A stretch of DNA of 64,000 nt from Anaerolineaceae bacterium (lineage in GTDB: Bacteria; Chloroflexota; Anaerolineae; Anaerolineales; Anaerolineaceae). Under the pieces are notes generated by a model that ran no database searches, was not told where the DNA came from, and worked only from the letters and a program-made list of their open reading frames with translations. The stretch is from contig JAURZL010000013.1 in NCBI GenBank assembly GCA_030653365.1, forward strand, positions 124,001-188,000. The letters are read 5' to 3'. Shown here piece after piece: positions 47,818 to 57,096 of the stretch. The translations under genes were made by a program, and so were the position numbers. Within the stretch, counting starts at the first letter, position 1. Each line of letters opens with the position of its first letter.

Positions 47818-48627
47818 TTAATGGAAGATGTTCTGAAGATAATTAATACTCCTTCTAGCTGCAATATCAGCATCCGGAAACGGAAGGAATTCTCCAGAAA
47901 TATATCCACTGTATCCGGCATTTATCAATGAATTAAGTATCGCCTCAAAATCCAGATGACCTCCACCGGGATACCAGCGATTGGAGTCAGCTACATGAAA
48001 GTGGAATATTCGATTACCACATAATTTAATACTCTCCTCAATATTTGGTTCTTCAATATTCATATGGAAAGTATCCAATAACAAACCGAAATTTTCCATA
48101 GCTACTTTCGAGATTAACTCCATCCCTTGTGCAACATTGTTGATCAGAGTTGTTTCATAGCGATTAATGGGCTCGAGTGCTAATCTGACACCCTGGGTCA
48201 TGGCTGATGAACAACATTGGAGTAATGCTTCACAAAGCCAATCCATGGTCTGTTCTTGTTTTAACCCTGGTTTAGTGATTCCCCTTACCAGTCCGATGAT
48301 GATGACCGCATTAAATCTTTCTGCTAATGGAATATGACTTTTAATCCGTTCAATTGCAGCTTTGCGAATTTCAAGGTCAGGATCTGTGAAGGATAAACCT
48401 TCCTCTCCCCATGCCTGACCCGTTCCAATGGCAGGGACGCTCAGTCCGAATTTCTGAATCATGGAAGTTAAATCATCAAGGTCTACTAATTTTGGATCCC
48501 GTATCGCAAGCTCAACACCGTCATAACCATAATCACTGATTTTTGAAAGATTGGCTTCCAATCCTCCAGAAAAGGTGGCTGCTTGAAAGTTTGTTTGTTG
48601 TGTGGAATATACGATTGATAATTTCAT
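47818..48627 (-). CDS. iolO: 5-keto-L-gluconate epimerase-like TIM-barrel protein
   Basis: 269 residues of the xylose-isomerase-like/AP-endonuclease-2 barrel family. Segments such as VELAIRDPKLVD, AIGTGQAW, IIIGLVRG, EPINRYET, DTFHMNIEEPNIEES and FHVADSNRWYPGGGH resemble, as I recall it, Thermotoga maritima TM0416 (IolO), which converts 5-keto-L-gluconate to D-tagaturonate. The metal-binding Glu/Asp/His/Glu positions fall in EPINRYE, DTFHMN, FHVADSN and SGEF. It is last in the inositol operon, after IolM, which supports the call. Generic annotation would be hydroxypyruvate isomerase-like. Confidence 0.82.
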   Translation of the reverse strand: MKLSIVYSTQQTNFQAATFSGGLEANLSKISDYGYDGVELAIRDPKLVDLDDLTSMIQKFGLSVPAIGTGQAWGEEGLSFTDPDLEIRKAAIERIKSHIPLAERFNAVIIIGLVRGITKPGLKQEQTMDWLCEALLQCCSSAMTQGVRLALEPINRYETTLINNVAQGMELISKVAMENFGLLLDTFHMNIEEPNIEESIKLCGNRIFHFHVADSNRWYPGGGHLDFEAILNSLINAGYSGYISGEFLPFPDADIAARRSINYLQNIFH

Positions 48628-48640
48628 TTTTACTTTCTTG

Positions 48641-48675
48641 CCGGGTATCGACCAAACTTAAAGATCGATACCCGG
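48641..48675 (-). promoter_or_regulatory. Hairpin between iolM and iolO
   Basis: CCGGGTATCGA (48641-48651) and TCGATACCCGG (48665-48675) form a perfect 11-bp stem with a 13-base loop. It stands just upstream of the iolO ribosome site on the minus strand, with no T-run; likely mRNA processing or stability rather than termination. Confidence 0.65.
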
Positions 48676-48692
48676 TATTACAAGGGAGAGAA

Positions 48693-49886
48693 TTAGGCAA
48701 TGTAAGTGATTTTTACTTCAGAACGATCTGTTTGTAATTTAACAACGTTTTCCGGTAATTCTTCCAATGTGATTTTCTTGGTGCTCATAGGGGTCATATC
48801 CATTCCTGTGGCCATACATTCGATGACTCGTGGGAACGTTCCGTGGCCAGAGTGTCCTTGCGCCCCAATAATTTGAGCTCGACGAACCTGCAATACTTCA
48901 CCCATCACAGGCATCTTGGCCTCTGCGCGGGCAGTTACAACGATTTTACTGTTTAAGGTGCGACCTTCCCAAACAACCCTTTCAATACCTGGATAAACAA
49001 TTTCTGGTAATCCGGTGGCTTCCATGAATAAATCAGCCCCCATACCATGGGTAATCTCTAAAACACGATCAGCAAAGTCTTCTTTGAGGGGGTTGATATG
49101 ATAATCTGCGCCCAGTTTTAATGCCATATTTGCACGGATTTCTTCGGTCTCAGAGATAATGACTTGAGAAGCACCTGCTCGTTTTAAGATAGCACAGGCA
49201 GCGATGCCAACCGGACCTGCCCCGAGAATGACAACACGATCACCCGGACGAATGCCACCACCTCGTTCAATCACTGCATTATATGCTACTGAAGTTGGTT
49301 CTACCAAACTTCCAGCGACAAAGAGGTCCTGCCCACTATACCTTGCTTTCAACGGTTCCAGACTCCAAATCGTTCGAGAAGGAACTACCAGGTATTTGGC
49401 ATAAGCGCCATTGACATTGAAACCGATTTCATCCAGACGTTCACAGTGATTGGGATATCCATCGGCGCAAGGTTTACACATGCCACACCACAGCATTTCT
49501 TCTGTTGTGACAGGTTCTCCACCTTTGAAAGGTTTGTTGGTGTACTTATCAAAAGCTTTCTTTCCAGCAGAGACAACCACGCCGGATAACTCATGTCCTA
49601 ATATACTGGGGAACCCAGTCAGCCCTGGATAGAAAATATATCCATCTTTTTCAGCCTGTGACATATGAACATCAGACCCACAAATACCACAGGCTTTAAC
49701 CTCAATTAATACCTCATCATCCCCCGGAGTGGGAATATCATAATCGCGAATTTCGAAGCGAGGATTACGCCATACCTGGCTACCTAAATATGTCTGTCGA
49801 CCTTCTATATCTTTTGCACCAAGCTTAAACCCAGGTTTTGGATCCCAATCTGCAACAAGTGTTACGCCTTTCATTTTTCCGCTCAT
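48693..49886 (-). CDS. iolM: Zinc-dependent dehydrogenase, scyllo-inosose 3-dehydrogenase type
   Basis: 397 residues, medium-chain dehydrogenase. Zinc ligands in VKACGICGSDVHMS and LGHELSGVVV; a structural cysteine cluster in EEMLWCGMCKPCADGYPNHC; NAD fold at VVILGAGPVGIAACAILKRA. Extra N-terminal DWDPKPGFKLGAKDIEG and the IIGAQGHSGHGTFPRVIECM and ATGMDMTP segments closely resemble, from memory, Thermotoga TM0412 (IolM), which oxidises 2-keto-myo-inositol. AAGGAG before ATG. Neighbours IolN and IolO are the next enzymes of that pathway. Confidence 0.85.
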   Translation of the reverse strand: MSGKMKGVTLVADWDPKPGFKLGAKDIEGRQTYLGSQVWRNPRFEIRDYDIPTPGDDEVLIEVKACGICGSDVHMSQAEKDGYIFYPGLTGFPSILGHELSGVVVSAGKKAFDKYTNKPFKGGEPVTTEEMLWCGMCKPCADGYPNHCERLDEIGFNVNGAYAKYLVVPSRTIWSLEPLKARYSGQDLFVAGSLVEPTSVAYNAVIERGGGIRPGDRVVILGAGPVGIAACAILKRAGASQVIISETEEIRANMALKLGADYHINPLKEDFADRVLEITHGMGADLFMEATGLPEIVYPGIERVVWEGRTLNSKIVVTARAEAKMPVMGEVLQVRRAQIIGAQGHSGHGTFPRVIECMATGMDMTPMSTKKITLEELPENVVKLQTDRSEVKITYIA

Positions 49887-49921
49887 TATTGACTCCTTGT
49901 GTAATCTTCAATTTTTTGAGA

Positions 49922-51046
49922 CTATACTTCTGTACCTTGGCCGATGCGTGGAATTCCGTAAACACTCTTCCATCCATCACTGAGAGGTTCGCGTAAATAT
50001 GGTTCCATTTCTTTTTCAGTGCGTAATGTGATTTTTTCAACCGGAGGTACTTTTCCAGCCGGGAATGCTTCCAGAACATCATCATGCCAGAGGGTCAGGT
50101 ACTTTAATATGGCTGCCATGGGGCGTTTGCCTTTTTCCGCAGTACCAGATTTGGCTTTTCCAACGACACCTTCCGGCGTTGCGGCGATCTCAATGGCAAA
50201 GTGACCTTCACCTTCGGACCAGCGGCTCGGTCGACCATAAGGATCAACTGATTTATCAAAATGGCCTTCCGGCAGGTACGATATACCTTCTGTATCTACC
50301 GCATAATTCATATCCACCATTTCAGGGTGTAATAACAGGCTTAAAGAAGTTTCGGATTCATCGGCATGCACAAAATTGGTACTCATTTTTCCACCACGTT
50401 CCACAGGGCGGAAGAATTCACGTACACCGCGATGCCAATCGATGACGCGAAAGATTCCTGGTAGTTGATAACGTTTTTGGAATTCCTGAATGGCTGATTC
50501 CAGAACCCACAGTTGCCCATGATTGTTGACAATCAATTGCTTGCGGAAACCGTCATTCCATAATCCCAACATGACATCAATCATCATTTCACGCACAACA
50601 TGTTCCCGTACGATGACAGTGCCTGGCATACCTAGATGGTGATAAGGATGAGCACCGTAATTCAACGGAGGAAGCGCCAGGTTAACCGGTGCGCCACGTT
50701 TAGCCGTAAAGCGGCGAACGCCTTCTACAATTGCACTGACATATAAGGTGTCCGCTGCACTTGGCAGATGCTGACCATGTAACTCGGAACAACCAACAGG
50801 AATGAAGACAATGTCATTCTTCTTGCGATTCTCTTCCACCTGCCAACGGGTGGTGGTTTGAATATAGGAACCGGGCTTTGCCCATTCTACAGGAGATGGT
50901 ACCCCATAATCGGACAAAATGGCGTCGATCTGTTCGTCGCTGGAGTCCCAAACTTCTTTCTTCAATCTTCCAACCCCATTGTCTTCAAAAAACAAATCTG
51001 GTTGGTTTGACGGTAAATATCCTACTGGTACTCTGTTTTCACTCAT
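49922..51046 (-). CDS. iolN: Creatininase-family hydrolase, likely diketo-inositol hydrolase
   Basis: 374 residues. Creatininase-fold metal sites are visible: PVGCSELHGQHLPSAADT (Glu, His, Asp), IVNNHGQLWV and FVHADESETSLS. Creatininase itself is shorter (about 250), so the extra N-terminal 80 and C-terminal 70 residues mark a distinct branch. In Thermotoga, IolN (TM0413) hydrolyses the IolM product to 5-keto-L-gluconate, and the gene order here (IolO, IolM, IolN, then IolG) supports that role. AAGGAGA precedes the ATG. Specific function inferred mainly from context. Confidence 0.75.
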   Translation of the reverse strand: MSENRVPVGYLPSNQPDLFFEDNGVGRLKKEVWDSSDEQIDAILSDYGVPSPVEWAKPGSYIQTTTRWQVEENRKKNDIVFIPVGCSELHGQHLPSAADTLYVSAIVEGVRRFTAKRGAPVNLALPPLNYGAHPYHHLGMPGTVIVREHVVREMMIDVMLGLWNDGFRKQLIVNNHGQLWVLESAIQEFQKRYQLPGIFRVIDWHRGVREFFRPVERGGKMSTNFVHADESETSLSLLLHPEMVDMNYAVDTEGISYLPEGHFDKSVDPYGRPSRWSEGEGHFAIEIAATPEGVVGKAKSGTAEKGKRPMAAILKYLTLWHDDVLEAFPAGKVPPVEKITLRTEKEMEPYLREPLSDGWKSVYGIPRIGQGTEV

Positions 51047-51071
51047 AGTAAATCTCCTTTTTTTCTTACGT

Positions 51072-52451
51072 TTAATCTGGTAATACTTTTCCAGGGTTCA
51101 AAATATTTAACGGATCCAAAACCTGTTTAATTTTCTTTTGGATTCCGACTGATACAACTCCGAGTGCTTTTTCCATATAAGGGCGCTTCAGTGTTCCTAC
51201 ACCATGTTCTCCGGAGAGTGTTCCCCCCAATTCGAGTGCAATGTCAAACTCCTCTGCAACCATTTTTTCTACGATATCCATTTGTTTTGGATCCCGCTTA
51301 TCAAAAAGAATGTTAGGGTGTAAATTGCCATCCCCAGCATGCCCAAAAATAACAATGGGAAGTCCATACTTTTGACTGATCGCTTTCAAACGTTTTACTG
51401 CTTCGGGAATGGCACTGCGTGGAACGGTTATGTCTTCCCCCAACTTATTGGGTGATAATCGGGCTAAAGAAGGTGATATCGAGCGACGAGCTTTCCAAAG
51501 GTTTGCTCTTTCGATTTCATCTTTCGCCAGTGAAATTTTCGTTGCACCGGTTTTTCCACAGATTTTTACAATGGATTCGATCTCCTGTGTGGTAGTTTCC
51601 ATCTCAACCCCATCCGATTCGATCAGCAGGAAAGCAGCTACATTTGTCGGTAACCCGATGTGCATGGCTTCCTCGATACAATTAATGGCTGTTTGATCCA
51701 TCAATTCAAGGGTAGCTGGAACAATTCCTTCTAGTAAAATTGCATTGACAGATTTGCAGGCATCATCAATAGAGGAAAATTCAACCAACGCGGTTCGTGC
51801 ATATTTTGGCTTGGCGGTTAATTTTAATAAAGCCTCAGTGATGATCCCCAGCGTGCCTTCTGAACCAGTGAAAAGTGATTTTAAATCATATCCAACAACA
51901 TCCTTGATTACTTTTCCTCCGGTTTTCAGGATTTGACCGTCAGCAAGAACAACGGTCAACCCGAGCACATAATCTCCTGTTACTCCATATTTCAAACATC
52001 TTGGTCCACCAGCATTGCAAGCGATATTGCCACCGATGGTTGAATGACGAATACTGGATGGATCGGGGGGATAAAACAAGTTGTGTTTTTCAACAATCGC
52101 TTGTAAATCAGCTGTAACGATTCCAGCCTCAACATGGACGATTGCATTTTCCAGATCAAGTTCGATTAGTTTATCCATGCGCGTCATTACCAGCGCAATT
52201 CCACCGCTGAAAGGAACCGACGCCGCTGCTAAACCTGAAGCCATCCCTCGTGTGACAATCGGAATACATTCTTTTGCTGCCAATTTCACGACCTGACTTA
52301 CCTGATCAGTACTTTCTGGCAGCACAACCACATCCGGATTACATTCTTCGAAGGTGCCATCATAACTATAAACAGCCAGATCTTCTGGGGTAGTTAATAC
52401 ACCTTTCTTACCAACAATTTTTTCTAATTGTGCGATAATTTGGTGGTCCAT
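51072..52451 (-). CDS. glcD: FAD-linked 2-hydroxyacid dehydrogenase, GlcD-like
   Basis: 459 residues. FAD-binding type 4 domain (about 35-215) with VTRGMASGLAAASVPFSGGI and DPSSIRHSTIGGNIACNAGG, then the FAD-oxidase C-terminal domain with VIFGHAGDGNLHPNILFD and the closing GGTLSGEHGVGTLKRPYM. Such proteins oxidise glycolate, D-lactate or related D-2-hydroxy acids and pass electrons to an Fe-S partner. Its start overlaps the stop of the Fe-S subunit by one base. Its place between IolG and IolN is unusual; the substrate may be an inositol- or uronate-derived hydroxyacid. Confidence 0.85.
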   Translation of the reverse strand: MDHQIIAQLEKIVGKKGVLTTPEDLAVYSYDGTFEECNPDVVVLPESTDQVSQVVKLAAKECIPIVTRGMASGLAAASVPFSGGIALVMTRMDKLIELDLENAIVHVEAGIVTADLQAIVEKHNLFYPPDPSSIRHSTIGGNIACNAGGPRCLKYGVTGDYVLGLTVVLADGQILKTGGKVIKDVVGYDLKSLFTGSEGTLGIITEALLKLTAKPKYARTALVEFSSIDDACKSVNAILLEGIVPATLELMDQTAINCIEEAMHIGLPTNVAAFLLIESDGVEMETTTQEIESIVKICGKTGATKISLAKDEIERANLWKARRSISPSLARLSPNKLGEDITVPRSAIPEAVKRLKAISQKYGLPIVIFGHAGDGNLHPNILFDKRDPKQMDIVEKMVAEEFDIALELGGTLSGEHGVGTLKRPYMEKALGVVSVGIQKKIKQVLDPLNILNPGKVLPD

Positions 52452-53737
52452 TATTCTTCCTTATCCTGTGATTTGTAAGCCTGGTCTAATAATTGAATAG
52501 GATGCATAACTTTGATGTTCCACCCTTCCCTTCGGATTCCAGTCATCAATTGCATCTGGCAACCAGGACAACCTGAGGCGATGATTTCAGCGCCGGTTGA
52601 TTTTAAACTCTCCATTTTTCGATCCAGAATGTGAGTCGAAGTCTCATAATGGGTGATCAATTGACTTCCAGCAGAACCACAACACCAATCAGCTTCTTCC
52701 ATTTCCACATACTCAACACCTTCAATCATCTGCATTAATGCTCTTGGTTGCTTCCAGACTTTCTGAGCACGGCGCAAATGACAGGGATCATGATAGGTTA
52801 TGCGTGCATCGATTTTACCGGTTGGTTTTTCCAATGGGATTGACATGAGGAATTCACTGATATCACGAATCTTGCTGCTGAAGTTTTTGGCTTTTTGTGA
52901 CCAGATCGGGTCATTTTCCAGAATATCACCATATTCTCTGAGTTTTGAACCGCAGGTAGCGCAATCAGTAACAATCACATCCAAATCTTCTTTTTCAAAA
53001 ATCTCAATATTAACTTTAGCATGTTCGATGACCAGGTCCTGACGTCCATATCCAGCAGCTGGCATTCCACAACAGACAGTCTCTTTAGGTGTGATGACAG
53101 TACATCCATTACGATTGAGAACTCTGATGGTTGCTGCACTTTCTTCAGAAAACATCAAACTCTGAGCACACCCAAGAAAGAATCCAACCCGGTATTTACT
53201 CTCATTTGTCGAGCGGGAAATCAAAGGCAACTCTTTACGAAGAGGATTCTTTGGTTGTTTTGGTAACATGCCTTCCAAATCTCTTAATTGTTCAGGGAAC
53301 AATTTATTGATTCTCAGCTTATGAACCAACCATCGCAAACCAAGATTTTCATATACTCGTAATGGCCAGGTAAGCAGTTCCATTGTGTCTGAACTGGGTA
53401 TCACTTTGCCAAATAAGTTGTTTTTCCAGGGTGAAGGTTTGACCTGTTCTGCCACATGACGCATTTCAATGGCAATATCAGCGGGTTTTATGCCAGCCGG
53501 ACAAATATCATTGCACGCAAGACAAGCCAGACAAGAATACATTTGCTCAACCAAATTCGGTGAGAGGAATAATTCATCCTCCAGGCTCTTTCGTGCAAGA
53601 GCAACCCTTCCACGGGGAGAGGCCGTTTCATTTTTGTATTCCCGATATGTTGGACAAACAGCCAGACACAATCCACAGCGGATACAGTTGAGATATTCAT
53701 TTTCATGGGGTTTGATGATTTCATTGTTGAAGGGCAT
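52451..53737 (-). CDS. glcF: Fe-S subunit of a 2-hydroxyacid oxidoreductase, GlcF-like
   Basis: 428 residues. Two 4Fe-4S motifs near the N-terminus (CIRCGLCLAVCP about 18-29; CLACLACNDICP about 69-80) and two CCG domains (TVCCGMPAAGYG and DWCCGSAGSQ). This is the architecture of GlcF/LldE-type electron-transfer subunits, which partner GlcD-like flavoproteins at the membrane or with quinones. Translationally coupled to the GlcD-like gene. Heterodisulfide reductase-like CCG domains could also favour another acceptor. Confidence 0.87.
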   Translation of the reverse strand: MPFNNEIIKPHENEYLNCIRCGLCLAVCPTYREYKNETASPRGRVALARKSLEDELFLSPNLVEQMYSCLACLACNDICPAGIKPADIAIEMRHVAEQVKPSPWKNNLFGKVIPSSDTMELLTWPLRVYENLGLRWLVHKLRINKLFPEQLRDLEGMLPKQPKNPLRKELPLISRSTNESKYRVGFFLGCAQSLMFSEESAATIRVLNRNGCTVITPKETVCCGMPAAGYGRQDLVIEHAKVNIEIFEKEDLDVIVTDCATCGSKLREYGDILENDPIWSQKAKNFSSKIRDISEFLMSIPLEKPTGKIDARITYHDPCHLRRAQKVWKQPRALMQMIEGVEYVEMEEADWCCGSAGSQLITHYETSTHILDRKMESLKSTGAEIIASGCPGCQMQLMTGIRREGWNIKVMHPIQLLDQAYKSQDKEE

Positions 53738-53798
53738 ATAAAAATTTGTCCAATCTGAGGTCTAAAAAGTCTAAATTGAAATAATTCTAGTTTACTTG

Positions 53799-54812
53799 TT
53801 ATCCAATTTCACTTATTTTTACAGGACGATTTTCATGGAATGATTTCCAGGCTGCATGACCGAGAACAACAGCTTTTCTACCATCCTCTCCAGTCGTTGG
53901 TGTAGGAAGATTGTCACGGACACACTCAACAAATTGACGCACTTCTTCGATATAGCAGGGTGCATATCGTTGCATAAAAAAGAATGGCAAACGACTGGTA
54001 GAAAAACCATCAGGGTTTCCTTTAATGACGGTGTTTTCCATCTCATTTTCAGCCTTTGCCATTCCATTCAGACAAAATACTTCTAAACGTTGATCATAAC
54101 CATAAACAGCCTGTCGACTGTTATCAATCGCTCCTATTGCACCATTGGCAAATTTTAATGTGACGATATCGGTATCAATATCTCCAAATGTAGCCAATTC
54201 AGGATCGATTAATACATTTCCAATCGCATAAACTTCATCCACTTCTCCAATTTGAAAACGTACCATATCAAAATCGTGGATTGTCATATCCAGAAACATA
54301 CCACCAGAAACCCGTAAGAACTCCTTTGAAGGCAATTCCGGATCACGGTTGGTGATGCGGAGGACGCAAGGTCTGCCAATTTCTCCCGATTGGACAATCT
54401 CTCGTACGTGCTGAAAACTTTTATCAAATCTTCGATTAAAACCAACCTGTAATTTTACATTCGCTTCTCGAACAACAGATAATGCTTTATCAATACTGTC
54501 CAGATCCAGCGCCAGAGGTTTTTCACAAAAAATATGTTTTCCAGCTTCTGCCGAATCGATTATGATATCAGCATGGGTATTCGTACTGGTTGCAATTAAA
54601 ACTGCTTCGATTTCATTGTCATTCAATAATTCATGATAATCTTGAACGACCCGTTCAATTCCCAGTTCATCCGCTACCTGTTGAGCAACATCGAGTCGGA
54701 TATCACAAATTGCAGACAAGTTTGCTTCCGGGATCAATCTGACAAGATTGGCAACGTGAACACTGCCCATTCTTCCTGTTCCGATTACAGCGATATTTAC
54801 TTTACGTTTCAT
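53799..54812 (-). CDS. iolG: Inositol 2-dehydrogenase (GFO/IDH/MocA family)
   Basis: 337 residues. Rossmann motif IAVIGTGRMGSVHVANL, the EKP motif in HIFCEKPLALD and the catalytic-region SGGMFLDMTIHDFDMVRF, which is the IolG-like pattern with Asp and His. It oxidises myo-inositol to 2-keto-myo-inositol with NAD. It lies upstream of IolN, IolM and IolO, which act on the product. Family members also act on other inositols or sugars, but the operon makes inositol by far the best call. Confidence 0.87.
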   Translation of the reverse strand: MKRKVNIAVIGTGRMGSVHVANLVRLIPEANLSAICDIRLDVAQQVADELGIERVVQDYHELLNDNEIEAVLIATSTNTHADIIIDSAEAGKHIFCEKPLALDLDSIDKALSVVREANVKLQVGFNRRFDKSFQHVREIVQSGEIGRPCVLRITNRDPELPSKEFLRVSGGMFLDMTIHDFDMVRFQIGEVDEVYAIGNVLIDPELATFGDIDTDIVTLKFANGAIGAIDNSRQAVYGYDQRLEVFCLNGMAKAENEMENTVIKGNPDGFSTSRLPFFFMQRYAPCYIEEVRQFVECVRDNLPTPTTGEDGRKAVVLGHAAWKSFHENRPVKISEIG

Positions 54813-54834
54813 TTATTTCCAAACCTGTTTCTGG

Positions 54835-54863
54835 GGCAGATGGAATGTCTCATTCTATCTGCC
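54835..54863 (-). promoter_or_regulatory. Hairpin between the zinc dehydrogenase and iolG genes
   Basis: The arms GGCAGATGGAATG and CATTCTATCTGCC pair with one wobble around a 3-base TCT loop. A run of A/T precedes it on the transcribed strand rather than following, so it is probably an intercistronic stabiliser. Confidence 0.5.
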
Positions 54864-54888
54864 TCCACAAAAAAAAATAAGGAGTGAA

Positions 54889-55932
54889 TTAAGGTTTCAT
54901 CACTATTTTCATTGCATTCTTTGGTTTGTGTTCCAAAGTTTTCATATTCAATCCAAGATCCTCGAATGCATTGATTCCTTCTTCCAGCGAGATTACTTTC
55001 GTGAAGAAATTACTCATATCAATTCTATTCTCACGGAATATTCGGATAGAAGGAACCATCGTATTTTGACCTAAATACAAACCAATAATTTTTGTTGCCC
55101 AACGTGTAATTTCATTGGGAACAACATTGGCGGTAATGCTTGAGTCCATACCAAATGGCAATAGTTTTCCACCGGGGGTTACACATTTCAATGCCTGTTC
55201 AAAACCATTGCCAGTCGCCTCAATCACAATATCAGCTTTTCTACCGTAAGTAAATTCTTTTATCTTTTCTACCACATCCACTTCATTTGGATTCCATACG
55301 GTTAACCCACATTTTTTCGCTACTTCGATACGATAAGGATCAATTTCGGTGACAGCAACTTTTACGGCTATGTTTTTGCAAAATTGAGAAAATAAATAAC
55401 CAATTGGACCAAATCCGATCACCATGGCATAGTCGTAGGGCAACATTTGCAGATGATTCATACCGTTGACAACCGTCGCAAGTGTCTCCACCTGAGTACC
55501 TAAGACATCATCAATCATATCTGGAACAACAAAACATTGTTTTTCTGGAACGAGACAATATTCAGCGTACCCACCATCGCGCATCACACCCAACGCACTT
55601 GTCTTGATATCAACACATTGACTGGTCAACCCCATTCGGCAGAAATCACAAAAACCGCAACGAATATTATTATCAACCGCCACCCGGTCTCCAACTTTTA
55701 TGTGCTCAACGTGAGATCCGATTTCGACCACTTCACCACAGAATTCATGTCCAAGAACTGTATCTGGTTTAAAGTGGTGCTTGCCTTCTACAATTTTGAC
55801 ATCGCTACCACAAATACCGACAGCTTTAATTTTCAATAATACATCATCCGGGTTTTTTATCTGTGGAAGGGGGCGATCCTCAAATACGAGTTTTCCAACA
55901 TCTTTCATTACTAGCGCTTTCATTTTTTCCAT
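54889..55932 (-). CDS. Zinc-dependent alcohol/polyol dehydrogenase
   Basis: 347 residues of the sorbitol/threonine/galactitol-1-phosphate dehydrogenase group. Catalytic zinc site in VGICGSDVK and GHEFCGEVVE, structural zinc cysteines in RCGFCDFCRMGLTSQC, and NAD fold at YAMVIGFGPIGYLFSQ. It is the first gene after the promoter/operator at 55949-55995, so it heads the inositol operon. Distinct from IolM downstream. It may oxidise another inositol stereoisomer or act on an aldonate or uronate. Substrate unknown. GAGGAGA before the ATG. Confidence 0.82.
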   Translation of the reverse strand: MEKMKALVMKDVGKLVFEDRPLPQIKNPDDVLLKIKAVGICGSDVKIVEGKHHFKPDTVLGHEFCGEVVEIGSHVEHIKVGDRVAVDNNIRCGFCDFCRMGLTSQCVDIKTSALGVMRDGGYAEYCLVPEKQCFVVPDMIDDVLGTQVETLATVVNGMNHLQMLPYDYAMVIGFGPIGYLFSQFCKNIAVKVAVTEIDPYRIEVAKKCGLTVWNPNEVDVVEKIKEFTYGRKADIVIEATGNGFEQALKCVTPGGKLLPFGMDSSITANVVPNEITRWATKIIGLYLGQNTMVPSIRIFRENRIDMSNFFTKVISLEEGINAFEDLGLNMKTLEHKPKNAMKIVMKP

Positions 55933-55948
55933 CTTTTATCTCCTCTAG

Positions 55949-55962
55949 TGCACACGTGTGCA
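55949..55962. promoter_or_regulatory. LacI operator TGCACACGTGTGCA of the inositol operon
   Basis: A perfect 14-bp palindrome identical to the one before the LacI gene at 63183-63196. It starts four bases after the -10 box of the operon promoter, so binding would block initiation. Confidence 0.85.
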
Positions 55963-55966
55963 TAAA

Positions 55967-55995
55967 ATATTAAATAAAAACAAATGCTTTTTCAA
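55967..55995 (-). promoter_or_regulatory. Promoter of the inositol operon
   Basis: On the minus strand TTGAAA (55990-55995), a 17-base spacer and TATT-like TAATAT (55967-55972). It sits in the 79-base gap between kdgK and the zinc dehydrogenase gene. Confidence 0.7.
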
Positions 55996-56011
55996 TTAAC
56001 TCGGAAATTGA

Positions 56012-57094
56012 TTATCTCTGAATGCGTGCTGAACCTCCTTTTGCAAATGCCTTCACCTGGTCAATCGTCGCCATCGTTGTATCTCCTGGGAAGGTTGTTA
56101 ACAATGAGCCATGTGCCCAACCCAAATTGACAGCTTCCTGTTCAGTTGCTCCAGTGAGAAAGCCATAGAATAACCCTGAAGCAAAACCATCACCACCTCC
56201 AACCCGATCATAGACATTCAATTCACAGGTAGGGGATTGATAGGTTTTACCATTTATCCATGCGACCGCACCCCAGCTGTGGTGGTTGGTTGAATGTACT
56301 TCTCTTAAGGTGGTAGCAACCACTTTGATTTGCGGAAATAAACTCACTGTTTCTTCAATCATCCCAAAGAATACACTGGGATCTAGTTTAGATGCTGCTG
56401 CTACTTGTGGGCCTGCAATACCCAGTCCCATTTGTAAATCTTCTTCATTTCCGACGAGAACATCCACACACTGCATTATTTTGCGGATCACTGATTGTGC
56501 TTTTTCATGCCCACCCCAGATATTCCATAATTTGGCGCGATAGTTTAAATCAAATGAAACGATCGCTCCAGATGCTTTTGCAGCTTGCATTCCCTCAATG
56601 ATCAGCTCTCCTGTTGTTTCAGAAAGTGCAGCAAAGATACCGCCACTATGAAACCAGCGTACTCCATTTTTGAAAATTTCTGACCAATTAAAATCTCCCG
56701 GTTGTAATTGTGCTGCTGCTTCATTACTGCGATTGTAAAATACAACTGGAGCACGCACCCCAAATCCCCGATCGCTATAAACAGTAGCCATATTGGGTCC
56801 ATTGACACCATTATGAATAAAGGGTTTATAAAAAGGTGTGACACCCATCGCTTTTACACGTTCGGCAATCATATCTCCAATTGGATAATTTACCATTGCT
56901 GTCGCAATGCCGGTATTCAGTTTGAAGCAATCTGCCAGGTTTGCTGCGCAGTTGAACTCACCACCACTAACGTGAATCTGGCATTGGGTAGCTTTGCGAA
57001 ATGGTATGATTCCGGGATCTAGTCGATGAATCAGTGCCCCTAATGATACGAAGTCCAGATTTGCTTTTTCTAAGATATTTAAACCATATTGCAT
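56012..57094 (-). CDS. kdgK: 2-keto-3-deoxygluconate kinase (PfkB family)
   Basis: 360 residues. PfkB/ribokinase fold with HVSGGEFNCAANLAD near the N-terminus, WFHSGGIFAALSETT, SFDLNYRAKLW and VLVGNEEDL, all resembling bacterial KdgK, and the catalytic GGGDGFASG with the base Asp. It phosphorylates KDG to KDPG, the exit step of hexuronate breakdown. It follows gnd by two bases and ends the uronate operon. The usual DSF is DGF here. Other keto-sugar acids are possible substrates. Confidence 0.85.
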   Translation of the reverse strand: MQYGLNILEKANLDFVSLGALIHRLDPGIIPFRKATQCQIHVSGGEFNCAANLADCFKLNTGIATAMVNYPIGDMIAERVKAMGVTPFYKPFIHNGVNGPNMATVYSDRGFGVRAPVVFYNRSNEAAAQLQPGDFNWSEIFKNGVRWFHSGGIFAALSETTGELIIEGMQAAKASGAIVSFDLNYRAKLWNIWGGHEKAQSVIRKIMQCVDVLVGNEEDLQMGLGIAGPQVAAASKLDPSVFFGMIEETVSLFPQIKVVATTLREVHSTNHHSWGAVAWINGKTYQSPTCELNVYDRVGGGDGFASGLFYGFLTGATEQEAVNLGWAHGSLLTTFPGDTTMATIDQVKAFAKGGSARIQR

Positions 57095-57096
57095 GA

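Noticed and set aside
47818..48627. Calling the TIM-barrel protein hydroxypyruvate isomerase
   Set aside because: No glyoxylate genes adjoin it, and sequence segments and operon order fit the IolO epimerase better.
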